Shown here piece by piece: positions 13,901 to 16,385 of a stretch of 16,385 bases of DNA (positions are counted from its first letter, which is position 1; each line of letters opens with the position of its first letter). Origin of the DNA: Oxalobacteraceae bacterium UBA5157 (GTDB lineage: Bacteria > Pseudomonadota > Gammaproteobacteria > Burkholderiales > Burkholderiaceae_D); NCBI GenBank assembly GCA_002415335.1, contig DHXL01000005.1, positions 1 to 16,385 of the forward strand. The letters run 5' to 3'. The notes below the pieces were generated by a model, which was not told where the DNA came from, ran no database searches, and saw only the letters and a list, made by a program, of their open reading frames with translations. The position numbers were made by a program, and so were the translations under genes.

Positions 13901-14018
13901 CTGCTTTTCAATCACCGCGACATAGTGAAACGCATTGTGTTTTCCGAGGCGACGGTAGAAGGCTTTCCAGTGCTTTAATGGCATCACAATCAACCATATT
14001 TTCACGATACGTCAACAG
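13901..14018 (-). pseudogene. upstream part of the split rep gene
   Basis: On the minus strand the frame reads LKHWKAFYRRLGKHNAF then HYVAVIEKQ, ending at 13901, after which homology stops. In rolling-circle initiators this block comes directly before the KRGALHFH block, and the latter begins the left rep fragment at 1800. The two pieces are on the same strand and complementary without overlap. A little upstream, LLTYREN (14018-13998) in another frame may be an earlier part of rep separated by a frameshift. The true N-terminus is lost where the IS5 fragment begins. Confidence 0.65.
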
Positions 14019-14030
14019 CTTTATTGATGG

Positions 14031-14171
14031 TGGCTCGAACACTGTGCGCAGCTAAGACCATGGCACGATGCGGTTCATCGTGTCCAGAAAGTCGTCGCGC
14101 CGTGTCGGTCTGCGGTGCCGTTCAAATCCCGCTCCTTGATGCGCCGCCATTGCCAGAGCTTGCTGTTTCAT
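14031..14171 (-). pseudogene. 5' fragment of an IS5-family transposase gene
   Basis: From the ATG at 14171 the frame reads MKQQALAMAAHQGAGFE, then RRPTRRDDFLDTMNRIVPWS, and meets a TAG at 14052-14054. Beyond it LRTVFEP continues in the same frame. This matches the N-terminus of IS5-group transposases (MKQ...GFE...TRR..FL..M..IVPW..L...IEP). Only about 47 of some 320 residues remain, with an in-frame stop and no DDE residues. Where the homology ends, rep-like sequence begins. The insertion sequence's own inverted repeat is not recognisable upstream. Confidence 0.7.
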
Positions 14172-14320
14172 TTCTGCCCGCCTACGTAGTTGTATTCTAT
14201 GGCTTCTAACGCATGAATCATGAATTGGCGCACTTAATCAGCGCTGCCTTATCAGCATGCTTGCTGAATGGACAGATGTGGAATGCTGGTAAACTTGATC
14301 GAATCGACATTGGGGTAATC

Positions 14321-14902
14321 ATGAATACGCCTCCCGCATCATCAGAAATTTCTTTCGCATGCGTGCTCAATAGTTGGCACGAACATGAGTCCGAACTTCG
14401 CGGATACCTCCTACATCGTCTTTCGGATACGCACTTGGCAGACGACCTTGTTCAAGAGGTTTTTCTGAAGGCAATACGTTATGGAAAAGGCTTCTGCGTC
14501 CTTGACAATCCGCGCGCCTGGCTTTTTCAGGTCGCCCGCAACACGCTTGTCGATAAACTGAGACTGGCGAAGAGCACGGTTCCATTACCGGAAGATCTCG
14601 TGCGAAAAGAACATGACGTGGCGCCCGTCGAAGCCCTGAGCGAATGTTTGTCATATGTATTATCCGAATTGCCCACCGAAGACAGCGACATACTGCGTCA
14701 GTGTGATCTCGAAGGCGTAAAGCAACGGGCCTACGCAGATGCACACGCTCTCAGTCTTTCAGCCGTCAAATCCCGTCTGTTACGTGCTCGGCATCGCATG
14801 CGTTCTGAGATGACCCGCAAGTGTGGGGTTCGGTTTGATGATGCCGGGAACGTTTGCTGTCACACTCCAACCTCGAACGCAGCCGCGCCCGGTCCCGCCT
14901 GA
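14321..14902 (+). CDS. ECF sigma factor, SigZ-like
   Basis: A 193-residue group 4 (ECF) sigma factor. Region 2 spans about residues 20-90, with LADDLVQEVFLKAIR (core-RNAP and -10 contacts) and NPRAWLFQVARNTLVDKLR. Region 4 spans about 108-165, with the helix-turn-helix ALSLSAVKSRLLRARHRM. The C-terminal tail CGVRFDDAGNVCCHTP resembles the Cys/His tail of SigZ-type factors, which could sense metal or redox state. The start at 14321 follows GGGG at good distance; the ATG at 14213 would add 36 residues without family support and has no Shine-Dalgarno. No anti-sigma gene is adjacent. The DUF318 permease gene downstream has an ECF-type promoter, making it a likely target. Confidence 0.85.
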   Translation: MNTPPASSEISFACVLNSWHEHESELRGYLLHRLSDTHLADDLVQEVFLKAIRYGKGFCVLDNPRAWLFQVARNTLVDKLRLAKSTVPLPEDLVRKEHDVAPVEALSECLSYVLSELPTEDSDILRQCDLEGVKQRAYADAHALSLSAVKSRLLRARHRMRSEMTRKCGVRFDDAGNVCCHTPTSNAAAPGPA

Positions 14903-15211
14903 CTACTCAGATAATCAGGTGAGGGAGCGGGACGCCGCATAACCGTTTGGATGCAAAAGCGGGTCATCAGGAACACCGATATCCCGGCGGCACGCATCAG
15001 CGTGACGACGCCGTCCATGCGACGCGGGCTTATCCTGCTCAGCCGCGACTTGCGTCGGCGAATTCATCCTCGGCCCTAATCGCGATTCGCGTCATATGTC
15101 AAATTTTTTGCATCCTTTTGCATCTTCATTCGTCTCCATTGCAACCCCCAAGACAATTCCACGTCCCGAATGGCCGGAATCTTGTCGGGCAAATCTACGG
15201 AGAATGAAGAA
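14903..15211 (+). promoter_or_regulatory. 309-bp intergenic region with candidate ECF promoter
   Basis: No gene is supported here. TGCAAC (15140-15145), 16 bases, then CGTC (15162-15165) match the layout of ECF promoters (AAC-containing -35 and CGTC-type -10). The predicted start site is about 40 bases before the permease ATG. A T-rich stretch (AAATTTTTTGCATCC, about 15101-15115) lies upstream. GGAG at 15199-15202 is the permease ribosome binding site. Confidence 0.55.
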
Positions 15212-16249
15212 ATGATGAATCGTTCGATGACCTGGATGCGCACCAACCCGCGCTTTTTGCTGGTGGCGGTAGCGCTGGCTTGGCTGGCTGTCTACCAGAT
15301 GCTGATTCCTGCTTCGGAAGCATTGGTTGCCTCCTTGCCTGTAGACCGCAATAGCCCGTTGGGTGATGCGCTGCAATTTTTTCTCTATGACGCCCCCAAG
15401 GTACTGATGCTACTGACCGGCGTGGTGTTTGTCATGGGCATGATCAACAGTTACTTCACACCCGAGCGTACCCGTGCACTACTGGCCGGCCGCACCGAAG
15501 GCGTGGCCAATGTGATGGCTGCTTCGCTCGGTATCGTCACCCCATTCTGCTCATGTTCTGCGGTGCCACTGTTCATCGGCTTCGTGCAGGCGGGAGTTCC
15601 GTTAGGCGTGACGTTTTCTTTCCTGATTTCGGCGCCGATGGTCAACGAAGTCGCGCTGACGCTGTTGTTTGCCATGTTTGGCTGGAAAGTGGCATTTCTG
15701 TACTTGGGTCTTGGCCTGTCGGTCGCGATCGTGGCGGGCTGGCTGATCGGTCGCCTGAAGATGGAGGCTTATCTGGAAGATTGGGTGCGCGACATGCCTA
15801 AGACGGCGGCCCGGTTTGAAGATGCCGGGATGACGCTCGAGGATCGTATTCTGGGAGGGCTTAATGCCGTGCGAGAAATCGTCGGCAAAGTCTGGCCTTA
15901 CATTCTGGGAGGCATTGCACTCGGTGCGATGATCCATGGCTATGTACCGGAGGATTTCATGGCTTCCTTCATGGGCAAGCACGCGTGGTGGTCGGTGCCG
16001 TTGGCCGTGATCATCGGTGTGCCAATGTACACCAATGCGGCAGGCGTGATTCCAATCGTGCAAGCGCTGCTGGCCAAGGGCGCGGCCCTTGGCACCGTGC
16101 TGGCCTTCATGATGAGTGTGATCGCCCTCTCACTTCCCGAGATGATCATCCTGCGCAAGGTGTTGAAGATGCGCCTGATCGTCACCTTCGTCAGCGTGGT
16201 GGCGAGCGGTATCCTGCTGGTGGGCTATGTGTTTAACGCCGTGCTTTAG
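15212..16249 (+). CDS. DUF318/ArsP-type permease
   Basis: A 345-residue polytopic membrane protein of the DUF318 permease family (PF03773), which includes ArsP and the SO_0444-type Cu/Zn efflux proteins. The hallmark is TPFCSCSAVPLFIGF (110-124) with Cys113 and Cys115, followed by GVPLGVTFSFLISAPMVNE. The second half repeats the pattern with GVPMYTNAAGVIPIV and LSLPEMIILRKVL. About eight membrane spans are visible. The start at 15212 (an ATG three bases later is equally possible) follows GGAG; a start at 15170 would add 14 unlikely residues. The next gene encodes a small thioredoxin-fold protein, a pairing typical of this family. The substrate may be a metal or metalloid; the sequence does not decide it. 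Confidence 0.88.
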   Translation: MMNRSMTWMRTNPRFLLVAVALAWLAVYQMLIPASEALVASLPVDRNSPLGDALQFFLYDAPKVLMLLTGVVFVMGMINSYFTPERTRALLAGRTEGVANVMAASLGIVTPFCSCSAVPLFIGFVQAGVPLGVTFSFLISAPMVNEVALTLLFAMFGWKVAFLYLGLGLSVAIVAGWLIGRLKMEAYLEDWVRDMPKTAARFEDAGMTLEDRILGGLNAVREIVGKVWPYILGGIALGAMIHGYVPEDFMASFMGKHAWWSVPLAVIIGVPMYTNAAGVIPIVQALLAKGAALGTVLAFMMSVIALSLPEMIILRKVLKMRLIVTFVSVVASGILLVGYVFNAVL

Positions 16250-16289
16250 GCCTGGCCATTTTTTTCAAGGCCATGGGTACATCATCGCA

Positions 16290-16308
16290 ATTTCAACTAT
16301 CTTGAAAT
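16290..16308. repeat. inverted repeat upstream of the thioredoxin-fold gene
   Basis: ATTTCAA (16290-16296) and TTGAAAT (16302-16308) are exact inverted copies five bases apart. A second short palindrome, GTTTG-T-CAAAC, is at 16337-16347. They lie between the permease stop and the next ATG and could bind an ArsR/SmtB-type repressor, whose sites often contain TTGAA/TTCAA halves. Confidence 0.5.
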
Positions 16309-16364
16309 GGAATACACGTAACGCGTTGCTGTCGTAGTTTGTCAAACACTCATAAGGAAACATC

Positions 16365-16385
16365 ATGGACATCAAGGTACTCGGC
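16365..16385 (+). CDS. start of a thioredoxin-fold (redox-active disulfide) protein, cut by the window end
   Basis: Only MDIKVLG is visible, preceded by AAGGAAAC at 16354-16361. This start matches small thioredoxin-fold proteins (redox-active disulfide protein 2 type) that normally follow DUF318 permeases and continue with a Gly-x-x-Cys region. The call depends mostly on the neighbour; the active-site cysteines are outside the window. Confidence 0.6.

Noticed and set aside
1801..13903. AAGC as a target-site duplication at the rep break
   Set aside because: The intact rep sequence probably has EKQKRG, which contains AAGC twice by itself, so the match is uninformative.
16252..16275. TGGCC...GGCCA hairpin after the permease gene as a terminator
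   Set aside because: The T-run is in the loop rather than after the stem, so it is not a standard intrinsic terminator.

Overview
The window looks like the chromosome or a large plasmid of a betaproteobacterium, most likely Burkholderiales. This rests on the gene families present (a CopK-type domain joined to a DUF4148-like segment, CopRS, DUF2933 plus an isoprenylcysteine methyltransferase-type protein, an ECF sigma factor beside a DUF318 permease) and on GC-rich coding with Shine-Dalgarno sites of the AAGGAG type. The assignment is an inference from protein families; no rRNA or tRNA gene is present to confirm it.

Layout. (1) Positions 1-1800 are a compact, A-rich remnant of a small rolling-circle replicon or filamentous-phage-like element. 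It holds a short HTH protein, a 21/22-bp tandem repeat, a membrane-anchored DUF4124-like protein, a basic coiled-coil DNA-binding protein with three copies of a GTGACGCGTCAC-type palindrome around it, and the C-terminal half of an HUH-type replication initiator (rep). (2) Positions 1801-13900 are a copper-resistance island of about 12.1 kb. (3) At 13901-14018, on the same strand as the first rep fragment, sits the missing upstream part of rep (it ends ...VIEKQ; the left fragment resumes KRGALHFH...). It is followed by a 5' fragment of an IS5-family transposase gene. The island therefore appears to have split one rep gene. (4) From 14321 onward there is a separate metal/redox locus: a SigZ-like ECF sigma factor, a DUF318/ArsP-type permease preceded by an ECF-type promoter (TGCAAC-N16-CGTC), and the start of a thioredoxin-fold protein.

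How the island works. A divergent intergenic region near 10.2-10.4 kb separates copRS (plus strand) from a run of minus-strand genes. CopS is a membrane sensor kinase and CopR an OmpR-family regulator. The same inverted-repeat type (TTACR-N4-TGYAA) lies upstream of copR and upstream of the CopK-domain gene, suggesting a CopR regulon. The minus-strand genes run as follows: a small His/Met-rich exported protein; DUF2933 and a methyltransferase-type membrane protein (overlapping ATGA); LemA lipoprotein, YgcG-type TPM protein and a soluble TPM protein (overlapping or nearly overlapping); then, from its own promoter, a CxxC metallochaperone, polyphosphate kinase 2, a P1B ATPase with a CPD membrane motif, a 38-residue membrane peptide and a Met-rich exported protein. 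Together these would sense copper, carry it in the cytosol, pump it out, bind it in the periplasm and possibly link detoxification to polyphosphate.

The most noteworthy points are the rep gene split by the island, the CopK domain with an extra N-terminal segment, the CPD-motif ATPase with a cysteine-less HMA domain, ppk2 inside the copper operon, the three palindromes around the coiled-coil gene, and the candidate ECF promoter at the permease.
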